DNA of 64,000 nt from Sediminibacillus dalangtanensis (GTDB lineage Bacteria; Bacillota; Bacilli; Bacillales; Amphibacillaceae). A program made the translations under genes and the position numbers. Under the pieces are notes generated by a model. The model was not told the DNA's origin and made no database searches. It saw only the letters and a program-made list of their open reading frames with translations. The DNA lies in contig NZ_CP046956.1 in assembly GCF_017792025.1 (NCBI RefSeq), positions 744,001 through 808,000 of the forward strand. The letters are read 5' to 3'. Shown here piece after piece: positions 28,111 to 37,657 of the stretch (its first letter is position 1; every line of letters begins with the position of its first letter).

Positions 28111-29196
28111 ATGAGTGACAAACGGATATTATTTACGGGCGGCGGTTCCGCCGGCCATGTCATCGTGAACCTTGCAGTCATTCCCCATTTTCAAAAAGAG
28201 GGGTGGAAAATAGATTATATCGGTTCGAAAAACGGTATAGAAAAAGAGCTGATCAGCCGCCTGGACAACGTGGAATACCATGAAATATCGACAGGCAAGC
28301 TGCGTCGATATTTTTCGAAAGAAAATTTTAAAGATCCTTTCAAGGTGCTGAAAGGAGTGCTGCAATCTTACCGGATTATTGGGAAACGCAAACCATCGGT
28401 CATTTTTTCAAAAGGTGGATTTGTCTCCGTACCGGTACTTGCAGCTGCCTGGCTGCGAAAAACACCTGCAGTAATCCATGAGTCGGACTATACACCCGGG
28501 CTTGCCAATAAGCTGGCCATTCCTTTCGCCAAGAAAGTGTTGACCACCTTTCCGGAAACGATCCAACACCTTCCGGAAACAAAAGCGGAATGGATCGGGG
28601 CGGTAGTACGCGATGAGCTGTTCCAGGGCAACAGGGAAAAAGGGCTTGCTATCGCCAATTTAGACAACAGTAAACCTATATTGTTGATTATGGGGGGGAG
28701 TGGCGGCTCCGCCAAAATCAATGGATCAGTCCGAGGCAGTCTGGATGAGTTGCTTGCAGATTATCAAATCATTCATATTTGCGGAAAAAATAACGTGGAC
28801 CCTTCCATCAAAAAAGAGGGGTATTCGCAGTTTGAGTATGTGAATGAAGAACTGAGCGATTTGTTTGCCGCAACCGATTTTGTTTTATCTAGGGCTGGGT
28901 CCAATGCTATCTTTGAGTTCTTGGCTTTGCGAAAACCGATGTTGCTTGTACCGCTTTCTCGGAATGCCAGCCGGGGAGACCAAATTCTAAACGCAAAGTC
29001 CTTTCAAAAACAAGGATATGCCCATATGGTCGAGGAAGAGGAATTGACCGGTGACCGGCTTGTAAAGGAACTGAAGCGACTGAAGGAAGAAAAAATGACC
29101 ATTCTCCGACATATGCGCAATTATGAAAGTCGTGAAGCTAAGCAGCAGGTCATATCAACAATCAAACAAGCAGGCCGCATCGGCAGCCAAAAATAA
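28111..29196 (+). CDS. murG: UDP-GlcNAc: undecaprenyl-PP-MurNAc-pentapeptide GlcNAc transferase (orphan MurG)
   Basis: A 361-residue GT28-family enzyme that would convert lipid I to lipid II on the cytoplasmic membrane face. The N-terminal loop is GGGSAGHVIVN (residues 10-20), where canonical MurG has GGGTGGH. The acceptor-side stretch VIFSKGGFVSVPVLAAAW and the donor site IMGGSGGSAKINGSV and SRAGSNAIFEFLALRKPMLLVPL are present. It is not in a division/cell-wall gene cluster, so it is probably the second, stand-alone MurG found in several bacilli. ATG 28111 follows GAGAGAGGAATTAACAG. A related lipid-linked glycosyltransferase role cannot be excluded. Confidence 0.85.
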   Translation: MSDKRILFTGGGSAGHVIVNLAVIPHFQKEGWKIDYIGSKNGIEKELISRLDNVEYHEISTGKLRRYFSKENFKDPFKVLKGVLQSYRIIGKRKPSVIFSKGGFVSVPVLAAAWLRKTPAVIHESDYTPGLANKLAIPFAKKVLTTFPETIQHLPETKAEWIGAVVRDELFQGNREKGLAIANLDNSKPILLIMGGSGGSAKINGSVRGSLDELLADYQIIHICGKNNVDPSIKKEGYSQFEYVNEELSDLFAATDFVLSRAGSNAIFEFLALRKPMLLVPLSRNASRGDQILNAKSFQKQGYAHMVEEEELTGDRLVKELKRLKEEKMTILRHMRNYESREAKQQVISTIKQAGRIGSQK

Positions 29197-29373
29197 AGAA
29201 GTCGTCGGGAAATCATATACCGCTACATATAAAAGCGTATGGTAGCAGGGCTAGGAGAGAATAAATAGACCACCTTCAAGCATTTGGTTGGCTACGGGAT
29301 GGAAGAAGCGGCGAACAAGGTAGATTTTCTTTAGATGGGCTTCCTCTCATTCTGTTAGTTGAGGTGTAATCCC

Positions 29374-29596
29374 AATCGCTACGGCAAGATACTCCGCTTG
29401 CCACGGGCACGGCTTCAACTTCCTCAGAAAGTGAATATTTGCATCATGCATAAGAGAAGGGTAGAACGGTTTATTTTTTGCCAAGTTCATTCGACAGGTT
29501 AGAGTAAAAAAAGAAAAACCGAGCGAGTTCGAATACATAGCGTTTCGAATCATCGTTCGGTTTTTTCTTTGGCAACGATGCTTTTGCCCCAGCCTC
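29374..29596. repeat. Intergenic repeat, copy C (shortened)
   Basis: It holds AATCGCTACGGCAAGATACT and GGGCACGGCTTCAACTTCCTC from the large-repeat interior and a CCGAGCGA...TCGTTCGG hairpin. It closes with AACGATGCTTTTGCCCCAGC plus CTC, the terminal sequence of the family. It lies between the convergent murG and MMPL genes. Confidence 0.7.
29514..29566. terminator. Terminator hairpin in repeat copy C
   Basis: AAAAACCGAGCGAGTTCGAA pairs, with a bulge, with TTCGAATCATCGTTCGGTTT plus TTT. It could serve both murG and the convergent MMPL gene. Confidence 0.6.
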
Positions 29597-29691
29597 ATTT
29601 GTACGAAGGTTACTGGGAAGCAAGCCACCTTTCGCTTTTTAATTATCCGACTTCAGCACCTGCCTCTGACCAAGTGCTGAAGCTTTTTTCC

Positions 29692-32600
29692 TTATTCTTC
29701 TTGTTTGCGGTGGAATGGCCACCAGTTCCCTTGTTTGAACAGCCGCACCAAAATCGGTATGAACAGCGGCAGCATGATCACGGCGTATAGGAACAATCCT
29801 GTAAGCACTACCGTGGCGATTTGCAGCAGGGATAAGACACCGGCTGGCATCATCGCGCTGAATGTTCCGCCCAGTATTACCGCAGCAGAGATGATAACTG
29901 TTCCCATATTTTTCATGGCCGATAACAGGGCATCCTTGATCGTCATGCTTTTGTTTTCGTTAAAACGATCCATCAGGAAGATGCTGTAGTCGATTCCTAA
30001 TGCAATGAGAATGACAAAAGCAAAGAACGGAACTGCCCAGCTAATGCCTTCATAATCGAGGATGTTGACGAAAATAATTTCGGCAATTCCCATCGACGTA
30101 TAGTAGGTCAGTACAAGCGAACCAATCAGGTAAATCGGCATTACCAAAGAACGCAGCAGGATGACCAGAATAATAAAGATTCCCGCTAGCATAAAGATGA
30201 CGGTACGTGAATAGTCCTGATCGGAAATTTCCTGCAAGTCATGGTTTGTACTGCTTACTCCACCAATGGATGTTTTTGAATCCGTAAAAATCGTTCCTTC
30301 CTTCGCCTCGTCCACAGCATCCTCTAAATCTCCGATAAAGTTAACCGACTCGGTCGAGTATGGATTGTTGCTCAATACCACTTCAAAAGTCGTAATCTTT
30401 TTATCTGTTGACAGATATGGTTCGATACCTTCTTGAAAGTCTTCGTTTTCAATGGCTTCTTCCGGTATGTTGATCGTCGGTTGTTGTTTTGCGGTTGAGA
30501 ATTCGTCCAAATAGCTTTGTACTTCCGTCAGGCCGTCGGATATTTGTACCAATCCGTCCGATCCTTCATGAAGTCCGTCTGCCAGCTCAGAAAGCTGTGC
30601 CTGCATGTCGCTGAAAGCACCCTTCAGTTCTTCCTGGCCGCCGTAAATTTCACTCAACCCTTCCTGCAGGCTCGGTATATTGTTGACGACTTGCTGTTGT
30701 CCGTCAGAAGCCTGGTTCAGCCCCGACTGAAGTTCACCGACAGCATTGCTCAATTGGGAAAGACCGTCAGCCAATTGCTCTTGCCCGTCGATGGTACTGG
30801 TAAACCCTTGATTTGCTTCCTGTAGACCGGCTAGAACTTGACTTTCAAGCGTGTTGTTTAAACCGGATAACCCAGGCTGGTCATCGGTTCCCTGTACGAC
30901 AGCAGCCAACTGGCCTTTTGCTGTTTGGAAATCCGGATCCTGGGCAAGGGCTGGATTGTTTTGTTCAGCAGTGTTCAGGCTTTGCAAGGAGCTGGCAAGT
31001 ACTTGCTCCATTGTTTGGTAGCCTTGCATGAGGGAGTTCAATCCCTGTTCCAATCCTTGATAGCCATTCAGCAGTTCCTGATTCCCATCAATTGTCTGCT
31101 GAAGATTGGCTTGAATTGTTTCCAAGTTGCTTTGAATCTCTCCAGCTCCTTGAGCTCCAGAAGCAATCCCGGATTGAATTTCGGACAATGCCGATTGCAT
31201 CTCGCCAATCCCGTTATTGGCTTGTTGTGTACCATTCATCAGCTCCTCTACTCCGGACTCGGTCTCTTCCAACTGTGGCTGGGATGCCTGAAGCTGATCA
31301 GCCGCATCGGAGAAACCAGACTCAATTTCGTCAATACCGTCGGTGCTTTCACCGATTCCGTCACTAAGCTGATCGGTTTGGCTATCGACCGTGAAATCTT
31401 CGATCACGGCACCGGCAGGGCGTGTTGCACTTCGTACGGAATCGACTCCTTCCAGAGCCGCGATATTCTGGGAAAGCAGCTCGATATCCTGGTAGTCTTC
31501 CGGTGATTCGATTTGTTGATCGGTTTGCAGTACTACGGTGGCAGGCATTGCCTGGCCAGGTCCTACAGAATCTGCAATCCAGTTAAAAGCCTGTACAGAG
31601 CCATAGTCATTGCCGATTTCCTCTAAAGAGTTATAGGATTTTTGTCCGTTGTATGCAATCACACTCGGTACGGTGATGACCAAAATGATCAATAAAGAAA
31701 TAAGCGGCCGTGTCCAGGCGAATGAGCCGACATGTCCCCAAAGTTTACTCTCCTTGTGGGAAACATTTTTATCAAACGGCCAGAACAGCTTCCTGCCAAG
31801 AACGACGAGAAAGAACGGTACAAGTGTGGCCAAAGCAATCAAAACGACTGCGACCCCGACCGCAACAGCGACTGCAGATTGATAGAGTGAGAAGGTTGAA
31901 AAGCCGATTGTCGAGAAACCGATCAAAACAGCTAGACCAGCAAAGAATATCGTTTTCCCTGCCGCTTTGTATGTGGCCATTACTGCTTCTTTGGTGGTTT
32001 CGTGATGCGCCAGTTCTTCTTTAAAGCGACTGATCAGTAAAATACAGTAATCTGTGCCAATTCCAAACATGACGGCGACCATGAAAATTTGCGTAAAGTT
32101 TGAGAGCGGAAAATCGACCGTATCTGCCAGAATCGACACAATTCCCTGAGCGGCCAAATAACTGATTCCAACTGTTAGCAGTGGGATAAAAGGTGCTACC
32201 ACCGACCGGAAAACTAAAAAGAGAATAATCAGGATAATCGCTACGGTGATGTATTCGGTTTTCTTCAGCCCTTCCTGGGAATTGACCATAATATCATCGG
32301 AAATGTATGTTTCTCCAGTCAGGTAATGTTCGACCTCTATGGAGGAGGTTGCCTGATAAATTGCATCCCGGGAATCTTGGACTTCACGATCGGCAAGCGA
32401 TACGTTCATAGGTACCATGATGGTCGTTCCATCTTCCGAAATGACTTGTTCTTCAATCTCTTCGCTATCTTCAAATGACATCACTTCTGAAATCCCCAGT
32501 TCTGATTCACGGTCCTGGAGATTGCTGATGCCATCGGCTATTTCCTGTTTTTGGCTATCGTTGATTCCTTCGTCTTCATGGAAGACAAGGACAGCACTCG

Positions 32601-32796
32601 CCGTGTCTTTGTCCTGGTCATCAGACATTTGTTCCAGCAGTTCGCCCGCTCTCGAAGAGGAGTAACCATCTGGAACTCCAATTTGCCCCTTGTCACGGAC
32701 TAAATCCTGCAGATTTGGAGAAAACACCAATAAACAAATGGCTGCAGCAATCCAAATAACGAAAACTGCCCATCTGAGTTGAATAATTTTTCTCAT
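29692..32796 (-). CDS. MMPL/RND-type exporter (YdgH-like)
   Basis: A 1034-residue membrane protein of the MMPL family. It has the usual two six-helix bundles (about 165-375 and 850-1020), each with a conserved stretch: FGIGTDYCILLISRFKEE in the first and ALGIDYSIFLMDRFNENK in the second. Between them lies a very long outside region (about 440-770) made of helical Gln/Glu/Ser/Gly-rich units such as GMGELQSGLNQASDGQQQ-type repeats. Proteins of this kind export lipids or hydrophobic compounds using the proton gradient. The MarR-type gene directly upstream matches the B. subtilis ydgG-ydgH arrangement, pointing to repressor-controlled drug or stress export. The substrate is unknown. Confidence 0.88.
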   Translation of the reverse strand: MRKIIQLRWAVFVIWIAAAICLLVFSPNLQDLVRDKGQIGVPDGYSSSRAGELLEQMSDDQDKDTASAVLVFHEDEGINDSQKQEIADGISNLQDRESELGISEVMSFEDSEEIEEQVISEDGTTIMVPMNVSLADREVQDSRDAIYQATSSIEVEHYLTGETYISDDIMVNSQEGLKKTEYITVAIILIILFLVFRSVVAPFIPLLTVGISYLAAQGIVSILADTVDFPLSNFTQIFMVAVMFGIGTDYCILLISRFKEELAHHETTKEAVMATYKAAGKTIFFAGLAVLIGFSTIGFSTFSLYQSAVAVAVGVAVVLIALATLVPFFLVVLGRKLFWPFDKNVSHKESKLWGHVGSFAWTRPLISLLIILVITVPSVIAYNGQKSYNSLEEIGNDYGSVQAFNWIADSVGPGQAMPATVVLQTDQQIESPEDYQDIELLSQNIAALEGVDSVRSATRPAGAVIEDFTVDSQTDQLSDGIGESTDGIDEIESGFSDAADQLQASQPQLEETESGVEELMNGTQQANNGIGEMQSALSEIQSGIASGAQGAGEIQSNLETIQANLQQTIDGNQELLNGYQGLEQGLNSLMQGYQTMEQVLASSLQSLNTAEQNNPALAQDPDFQTAKGQLAAVVQGTDDQPGLSGLNNTLESQVLAGLQEANQGFTSTIDGQEQLADGLSQLSNAVGELQSGLNQASDGQQQVVNNIPSLQEGLSEIYGGQEELKGAFSDMQAQLSELADGLHEGSDGLVQISDGLTEVQSYLDEFSTAKQQPTINIPEEAIENEDFQEGIEPYLSTDKKITTFEVVLSNNPYSTESVNFIGDLEDAVDEAKEGTIFTDSKTSIGGVSSTNHDLQEISDQDYSRTVIFMLAGIFIILVILLRSLVMPIYLIGSLVLTYYTSMGIAEIIFVNILDYEGISWAVPFFAFVILIALGIDYSIFLMDRFNENKSMTIKDALLSAMKNMGTVIISAAVILGGTFSAMMPAGVLSLLQIATVVLTGLFLYAVIMLPLFIPILVRLFKQGNWWPFHRKQEE

Positions 32797-32841
32797 GATA
32801 CGATCCCCTTATTAAGTCTATTTTTGCTTGAAGTGCACGCA

Positions 32842-33282
32842 TTATTTTTTTCTGAGAATGTGCACTAGCTTATCCAGCGTCTGGATGAATTGTCCGATTT
32901 CCTCCGATTTAAATTCAGAAAGAATTTCACCAAGGACCTCATACAGCTTTTCCATGCCTTGATTCATGGTACGCACCCCAGAATCGGTTAGCGTTAAGTA
33001 AACAATCCTGCGGTCACTTTCGTCTCTTTCACGATGGATGAAATCGCGTTCAACCAGGCGGTTGACTTGTGCGGTCACCGCACTTTTCCCGATAGAAAAT
33101 TCGTCGGCAATATCCGAACTGGTGCACGGTTGGTTTTTATGCACAAAGCGAAGCGTGCCGAATTGGTCGGAAGTCAATTCTTGATGAACTTGCTCATTCA
33201 TTAATATATTGACCCTGCGATTTACTTCATTCATCGCAGAAGTGTACATATCAATCAAATCATTGAGCTCTTTATCCTGCAC
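32842..33282 (-). CDS. MarR family transcriptional regulator (YdgG-like)
   Basis: A 146-residue winged-helix regulator. The DNA-recognition part is SSDIADEFSIGKSAVTAQVNRLVERDFIHRERDESDRRIVYLTLT, the MarR signature with the wing arginines. The start is GTG 33282, nine bases after AAAGGA; the longer frame to 33336 adds residues unlike the family. It is 45 bases upstream of the MMPL exporter gene on the same strand and probably represses both genes. I saw no clean palindromic operator in the upstream 190 bases. Confidence 0.88.
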   Translation of the reverse strand: MQDKELNDLIDMYTSAMNEVNRRVNILMNEQVHQELTSDQFGTLRFVHKNQPCTSSDIADEFSIGKSAVTAQVNRLVERDFIHRERDESDRRIVYLTLTDSGVRTMNQGMEKLYEVLGEILSEFKSEEIGQFIQTLDKLVHILRKK

Positions 33283-33471
33283 ATTTTCACATCCTTTCAA
33301 AAGGTTTGATAGGTGAATAGTTTGATGACTGAACAATATTTAAACACGGTTTCTTGTAAAAAGCAACTGATTGGCAACAAAATTTATATAACAATAAATC
33401 GACTGCTTGAAGGACAAGCATCAGGTTATTTCGTTATAATATAATAAACTGTAAAAAAATGAGGGAATATC

Positions 33472-33801
33472 ATGAAACTGACAATCTGTCACTATTGCGG
33501 AAAACCAATTGAAAAAAGGGACCAGTTGGTAACAGCCTCCAATTGGCTGCGGGTGCGCCCGTACCATTACGTTTGTTTTGATGAAGTGGAAAAGGAGTCG
33601 TCGACCATTTATAACAGCTGGACACCGTTGAACGGACCAGCTGGGAATATAACGGCGGTAATCATGGCTGTGTTGTCCGGATGGCTGCTGCTGACAGATA
33701 CTTGGGGCCTTGCAGGAAGTTTGATAGGCTTTGTTGCTTTGTACCGTGTCTTGATCCGTTTCGCTGCCCTGATTGGATTTGAAAGAAAAGTACCTGAATA
33801 A
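33472..33801 (+). CDS. Hypothetical membrane protein with CxxC zinc-ribbon-like start
   Basis: A 109-residue protein beginning MKLTICHYCGKPIEKRDQL with a CxxC pair (Cys6, Cys9) and a third cysteine in YHYVCFDE that could help bind metal. Two hydrophobic helices follow (ITAVIMAVLSGWLLLTD and LAGSLIGFVALYRVLIRFAAL). The ATG follows GAGGGAATATC. It is divergent from the MarR gene and ends at a hairpin. I do not recognise the family or function. Confidence 0.65.
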   Translation: MKLTICHYCGKPIEKRDQLVTASNWLRVRPYHYVCFDEVEKESSTIYNSWTPLNGPAGNITAVIMAVLSGWLLLTDTWGLAGSLIGFVALYRVLIRFAALIGFERKVPE

Positions 33802-33826
33802 ATATTAGGTTTAGTGCTGGGGCAAA

Positions 33827-33868
33827 CAGGGTAAAAAAGCAAAGAATGAATTTGTCTTTTTACCCTGA
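33827..33868 (+). terminator. Terminator after the CxxC membrane protein gene
   Basis: CAGGGTAAAAAAG (33827-33839) pairs with CTTTTTACCCTG (33856-33867). The preceding GCTGGGGCAAAC resembles the ends of the large repeat family. Confidence 0.6.
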
Positions 33869-34346
33869 ATTGGCTGAAAAATCGAGCATATCTAACAAAA
33901 ACGCTAAAAACTCCCTTTATTTGCCCGCAACCGACATTCTTCGACACTCTTCGTTAATTAGTACCTTCTAGCCGGTTTGGGTTTTCAATTTGGTTCGGAT
34001 AGAATGGAATATGTTGTCCATTGACGGCATTTTAATTTTATGATTTGGAAGTTTGTGTTGTTTTTAACGACGCCATCTCAACACATTTAAATTCTTCACT
34101 GTCTCCTGAAGAAAGCATGTTCATCCTCCGCATTTTACATTTTCAGAAGATTACAAAAATGTTGTATTACGCTTCAAATGAAGTGCCGGCTTTTATGTTG
34201 TTTTAAGTCATTCTAGCGGGTTTATTTTTACCTGCAGTATTTGTCTGCCCGGAGGGAATGCGCTGTTTAAAAAACCGAACCATAAAATTAACATGCCTTG
34301 ATGTTGCATGAACGAGTAAAAATATAACCAAAAAGGGGTAAAGTTG
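33869..34346. other. Long upstream region of the betaine-type ABC operon
   Basis: About 480 AT-rich bases with no supported gene. TTGATG (about 34292) and AATATA lie 17 bases apart close to the first gene, a weak promoter candidate. No riboswitch is recognised. Confidence 0.4.
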
Positions 34347-35360
34347 ATGAAAAAATTATTATTTTTATTGATGGCAAGTTTACTTGTGTTCTTAGCTGCC
34401 TGCGGTGGCTCTGATAGCTCAGAAAGTAATTCTGGTGGAGAAGGAAGCATTGATACGATCGTGCTTGCCGACGCCGGTTGGGATAGTATTCGGTTCCATA
34501 ATAGTGTAGCGCAAAAAATCATTGAAAACGGCTATGGTTACGACACGGAGGTCACACCCGGATCTACAGCCGCTACACTGCAAGGTCTGCGTGAAGGCGA
34601 TATCAATGCTTACATGGAAATATGGACCGATAATGTGAAAGAGGTCTACGAAGAAGCAATCGATTCTGGCGACATAGAGAAAGTATCGACCAACTTTGAT
34701 GACAATCAACAAGGTCTTTATGTTCCTACCTATGTAATTGAAGGGGATGAGGAAAGAGGCATTGAACCAATGGCACCTGACTTGAAAACAGTAGAAGATC
34801 TGAAAAACTACCCGGATGTGTTCGAAGACCCGGAAGATCCCGGAAGAGGCCGGATTTTGAACGCACCGAGCGGATGGGCAGTAGCCGAACAAATCGATCA
34901 GAAGTTTGAAACATATGGATTGGATGAAACGATGAACAATTTCATGCCAGGTTCTGATGCAGCTATCGTTACATCACTGGCTGATGCTTACGAATCTGGT
35001 GAACCTTGGGTAGGTTATTATTGGTCTCCAACAGCTGTAACGGCAATGTACGACCTTACAAAGCTGGAAGAGCCAGCTTATGACGAAGAAACCTGGAATG
35101 AAACAAGAGGAACCGAGTTTCCGCCAAATGATGTAGTCGTTGGTGTGCATAAAGACCTTCCAGACCAGGCACCTGAAGTGGTCGAGTTTTTGAGTAACTA
35201 TGAAACAAGCAGTGCCTTGACAGAGGAAGCATTGACCTACATGAATGAAAACGATGCATCTGCAGACGAAGCTGCTGAATGGTGGATGAATGAACACGAA
35301 GACCTTTGGACGGAATGGGTACCAGAAGACGTAGCGGAAAAAGTAAAAGAAGCACTTTAA
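34347..35360 (+). CDS. Glycine betaine/proline-type ABC transporter substrate-binding lipoprotein (OpuAC family)
   Basis: A 337-residue extracellular binding lipoprotein. It has a signal peptide MKKLLFLLMASLLVFLAAC with lipobox LAAC (Cys19), an acidic linker, then the OpuAC fold: VLADAGWDSIRFHNSVAQKI, GSTAATLQGLREGDINAYMEIW and WVGYYWSPTAVTAMYDL, with many Trp/Tyr suited to a quaternary ammonium cage. ATG 34347 is preferred to TTG 34344. It leads a three-gene operon, and the order binding protein, permease, ATPase differs from B. subtilis opuA. The very acidic composition fits a salt-tolerant host. The exact ligand (betaine, proline, choline or another) is not certain. Confidence 0.87.
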   Translation: MKKLLFLLMASLLVFLAACGGSDSSESNSGGEGSIDTIVLADAGWDSIRFHNSVAQKIIENGYGYDTEVTPGSTAATLQGLREGDINAYMEIWTDNVKEVYEEAIDSGDIEKVSTNFDDNQQGLYVPTYVIEGDEERGIEPMAPDLKTVEDLKNYPDVFEDPEDPGRGRILNAPSGWAVAEQIDQKFETYGLDETMNNFMPGSDAAIVTSLADAYESGEPWVGYYWSPTAVTAMYDLTKLEEPAYDEETWNETRGTEFPPNDVVVGVHKDLPDQAPEVVEFLSNYETSSALTEEALTYMNENDASADEAAEWWMNEHEDLWTEWVPEDVAEKVKEAL

Positions 35361-35374
35361 GTAGCCCATGTGTA

Positions 35375-35412
35375 AACCGGCTGCTCTCATAAAAGTGGCA
35401 GTCGGTTTCTGT
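35375..35412 (+). terminator. Intercistronic hairpin after the binding-protein gene
   Basis: AAACCGGCTGC (35375-35385) pairs with GCAGTCGGTTT (35399-35409) with one G-U pair, followed by only a short T run. It probably acts as a partial terminator or RNA stabiliser, so more binding protein than membrane parts would be made. Confidence 0.6.
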
Positions 35413-35487
35413 CATTAGCTGGCCGAATCGGTCAGCTACTTTCGGTTTCAAAGACGAGTATTCTATGAAACTAGCACAAAAACAAAT

Positions 35488-35529
35488 AAGGTGAGGTGAA
35501 AAAACTGCTGAAAAGCAGTTGTGCCGATG
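35488..35529 (+). promoter_or_regulatory. Ribosome site separated from start codon by a GAAA hairpin
   Basis: AAGGTGAGGTG (35488-35498) is the only ribosome-site-like sequence before the permease gene, about 28 bases from ATG 35527. Between them AACTGCT (35503-35509), loop GAAA, and AGCAGTT (35514-35520) form a perfect stem. An in-frame stop at 35509 excludes earlier starts. Folding would reduce the effective spacing to about ten bases. Confidence 0.6.
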
Positions 35530-36384
35530 AATGATTTTCCAGATATTCAAAGTCATTTAGGTGACTATGTTTCTGATTTTGTCGATTTCCTGGACACCGC
35601 CCTGTCGGGTTTGTTTGATTTTATCTTTTTTGTATCGTCCCGGACAATCAATGGTATTGAAGCATTCTTAGACTTTTTGCCGTGGTGGGTGTTCCTTGTT
35701 CTTATCTTTTTACTAGGCTGGTATTTTAAATCTCTTTGGTCTGGATTGCTTTATGCTTTCTTTATTTTTTTAATCGGAACCTTCGGATTATGGGAAGAAA
35801 TGATGATGACCATATCGATTGTGCTATCTGCCGTTCTTATTTGTTTGATTATCGGCATTCCCCTGGGTGTCTGGATGGCCTTTAGCAAAGGGTTCTCTAC
35901 GGTTATGCGTCCAATTTTGGATGCGATGCAGACGATGCCGAGTTTCGTTTATCTGATTCCGGCCATCTTTTTCTTTGGTCTTGGTAATGTATCGGCTATT
36001 TTTGCCACATTGATTTACGCACTGCCGCCGGTTATCCGGTTGACGGAACTGGCAATACGAGGAGTGGATCCGGAAGTAGTCGAATCAGCTCAGTCGTTTG
36101 GATCTTCCAGATGGCAAATGTTAACCAAAGTCCAGCTGCCACAGGCCTTGCCGACAATTATGGCCGGGGTCAATCAGACGACGATGATGGCATTAGCCAT
36201 GGTCGTTATCGCCTCGATGGTTGGTGCGCAAGGTTTGGGGGAACAAGTCTTGATTTCGATTAATCGGATCGATATTGCGCTTGGATTTGAAGCTGGTATC
36301 AGTATTGTGTTCCTGGCAATTATTATCGACCGTGTCACCGGCGGCGTAGCCGATCGGTTCCAGAAGCATAGGAGGGCGAAATAA
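35527..36384 (+). CDS. Glycine betaine/proline-type ABC transporter permease
   Basis: A 285-residue inner-membrane permease (OpuAB/ProW type) with about seven helices. The ATPase-contact loop reads IRGVDPEVVESAQSFGSSRWQMLTKVQLPQALPTIMAGVNQTTMMALAMVVIASMVGAQGLGEQ, with the EAA-like motif in its centre. ILDAMQTMPSFVYLIPAIFFFGLG before it is also typical. GTG 35521 is an alternative start two codons earlier. It ends one base into the ATPase gene (TAATG), so the two are translationally coupled. Confidence 0.88.
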   Translation: MNDFPDIQSHLGDYVSDFVDFLDTALSGLFDFIFFVSSRTINGIEAFLDFLPWWVFLVLIFLLGWYFKSLWSGLLYAFFIFLIGTFGLWEEMMMTISIVLSAVLICLIIGIPLGVWMAFSKGFSTVMRPILDAMQTMPSFVYLIPAIFFFGLGNVSAIFATLIYALPPVIRLTELAIRGVDPEVVESAQSFGSSRWQMLTKVQLPQALPTIMAGVNQTTMMALAMVVIASMVGAQGLGEQVLISINRIDIALGFEAGISIVFLAIIIDRVTGGVADRFQKHRRAK

Positions 36385-37595
36385 TGGCGAACAGTAAAGT
36401 GAAAATCGACCACGTTTCCAAGATTTTTGGTTCCAAACCGAAATCGGTAATTCCGCAGGTGAAAAATGGTAAATCGAAAGCGGAAATACTGGAAGAGACA
36501 GGCCATACGGTCGGTGTCTATGACGCTTCGATGGAAATTGAAGAAGGGGAAATTTTCGTGATCATGGGGCTGTCGGGAAGTGGGAAATCAACGTTGATTC
36601 GCTGCTTTAATCTCTTGAATAAACCGACAGATGGTTCGATTTATGTAGATGGAGAAAACATCATCGAATACAACTCATCACAATTGAAAAAATTCCGCCA
36701 GAATAAAATCGCCATGGTTTTTCAGCACTTTGGGTTGTTCGATCATCGTACGGTATTGGAAAATATCGAATATGGACTGGAAATCAGAAATGTTTCTAAG
36801 GAAAAGAGGCAACAAATCGCCAGAGAAAATCTGGAAGTAGTCGGGTTAAAAGGCTATGAAGACAAGTATCCCGATGAGCTTTCCGGCGGTATGCAGCAAC
36901 GTGTCGGACTGGCCAGAGCACTGGCCAATGACCCGGATATCCTGTTGATGGATGAACCGTTCAGTGCTTTGGATCCTTTGATTAGACGGGAAATGCAGCT
37001 TGAACTGCTGGATATACAGGAGCGGCTCAAAAAGACCATTATATTTATCACCCATGATGTCAATGAAGCGTTTAAGCTCGGTGACAGGGTAGCGGTCATG
37101 AAAGACGGGAAAGTCGTCCAAATCGGTACGCCGGAAACGATTTTGGAAAGTCCGGCCAATGATTATATATCTGATTTCATTAAAGATATCGATCGCTCGA
37201 AAATTCTTCAGGCTGAAAATGTCATGATTAAACCGAACGCCCTTGTTTCCTTGAAGGATGGCTTAAAGGTTGCCATTAAAGAGATGGAGGAAAACGGTAT
37301 ATCCAGCGTGTTTGTTGTTGACCGCAGCAGGAGCTTGCAAGGGATTGTTACAATCGATGATGCCATCGAGGGTATCAAGGAAAAGAAAAGCCTGGAAGAC
37401 GTGCTCAGTACGGATGTAACAACCGTCACAAAGGATGAGTATGTCAATGACATCATTCCGAAGGCGCTCGAATCCAAATATCCACTGGCAGTGACGAGCG
37501 GGAACGGCAGGCTGGAAGGTTTCATCCTACGTGTCCATGTATTGTCTGGTCTTGTCGCGGAAGACGTTAATGAAAGCACAGAATATCACGGCTGA
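36384..37595 (+). CDS. Glycine betaine/proline-type ABC transporter ATP-binding protein
   Basis: A 403-residue ATPase of the OpuAA/ProV class. Walker A is GLSGSGKST near residue 61, the signature is LSGGMQQRVGLARALANDPDILLMDEPFSALDPLIR with Walker B in it, and the switch is THDVNEAF. Two CBS domains follow (about 280-395), which in OpuA-type transporters sense ionic strength at the membrane and so gate betaine uptake under osmotic stress. ATG 36384 overlaps the permease stop and follows ATAGGAGGGCGAAATA. It completes a full importer together with the two genes upstream. Confidence 0.9.
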   Translation: MANSKVKIDHVSKIFGSKPKSVIPQVKNGKSKAEILEETGHTVGVYDASMEIEEGEIFVIMGLSGSGKSTLIRCFNLLNKPTDGSIYVDGENIIEYNSSQLKKFRQNKIAMVFQHFGLFDHRTVLENIEYGLEIRNVSKEKRQQIARENLEVVGLKGYEDKYPDELSGGMQQRVGLARALANDPDILLMDEPFSALDPLIRREMQLELLDIQERLKKTIIFITHDVNEAFKLGDRVAVMKDGKVVQIGTPETILESPANDYISDFIKDIDRSKILQAENVMIKPNALVSLKDGLKVAIKEMEENGISSVFVVDRSRSLQGIVTIDDAIEGIKEKKSLEDVLSTDVTTVTKDEYVNDIIPKALESKYPLAVTSGNGRLEGFILRVHVLSGLVAEDVNESTEYHG

Positions 37596-37657
37596 TTACG
37601 TGAAAGAATGATTCAGTTAGTACGGAAGAAATGGTGGCTTGCAGAGAACCTTTAAGG

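Noticed and set aside
30517..31506. Long plus-strand frames (102-193 codons) opposite the MMPL exporter
   Set aside because: They are shadows of the repetitive helical region of the exporter gene, whose coding pattern explains them.
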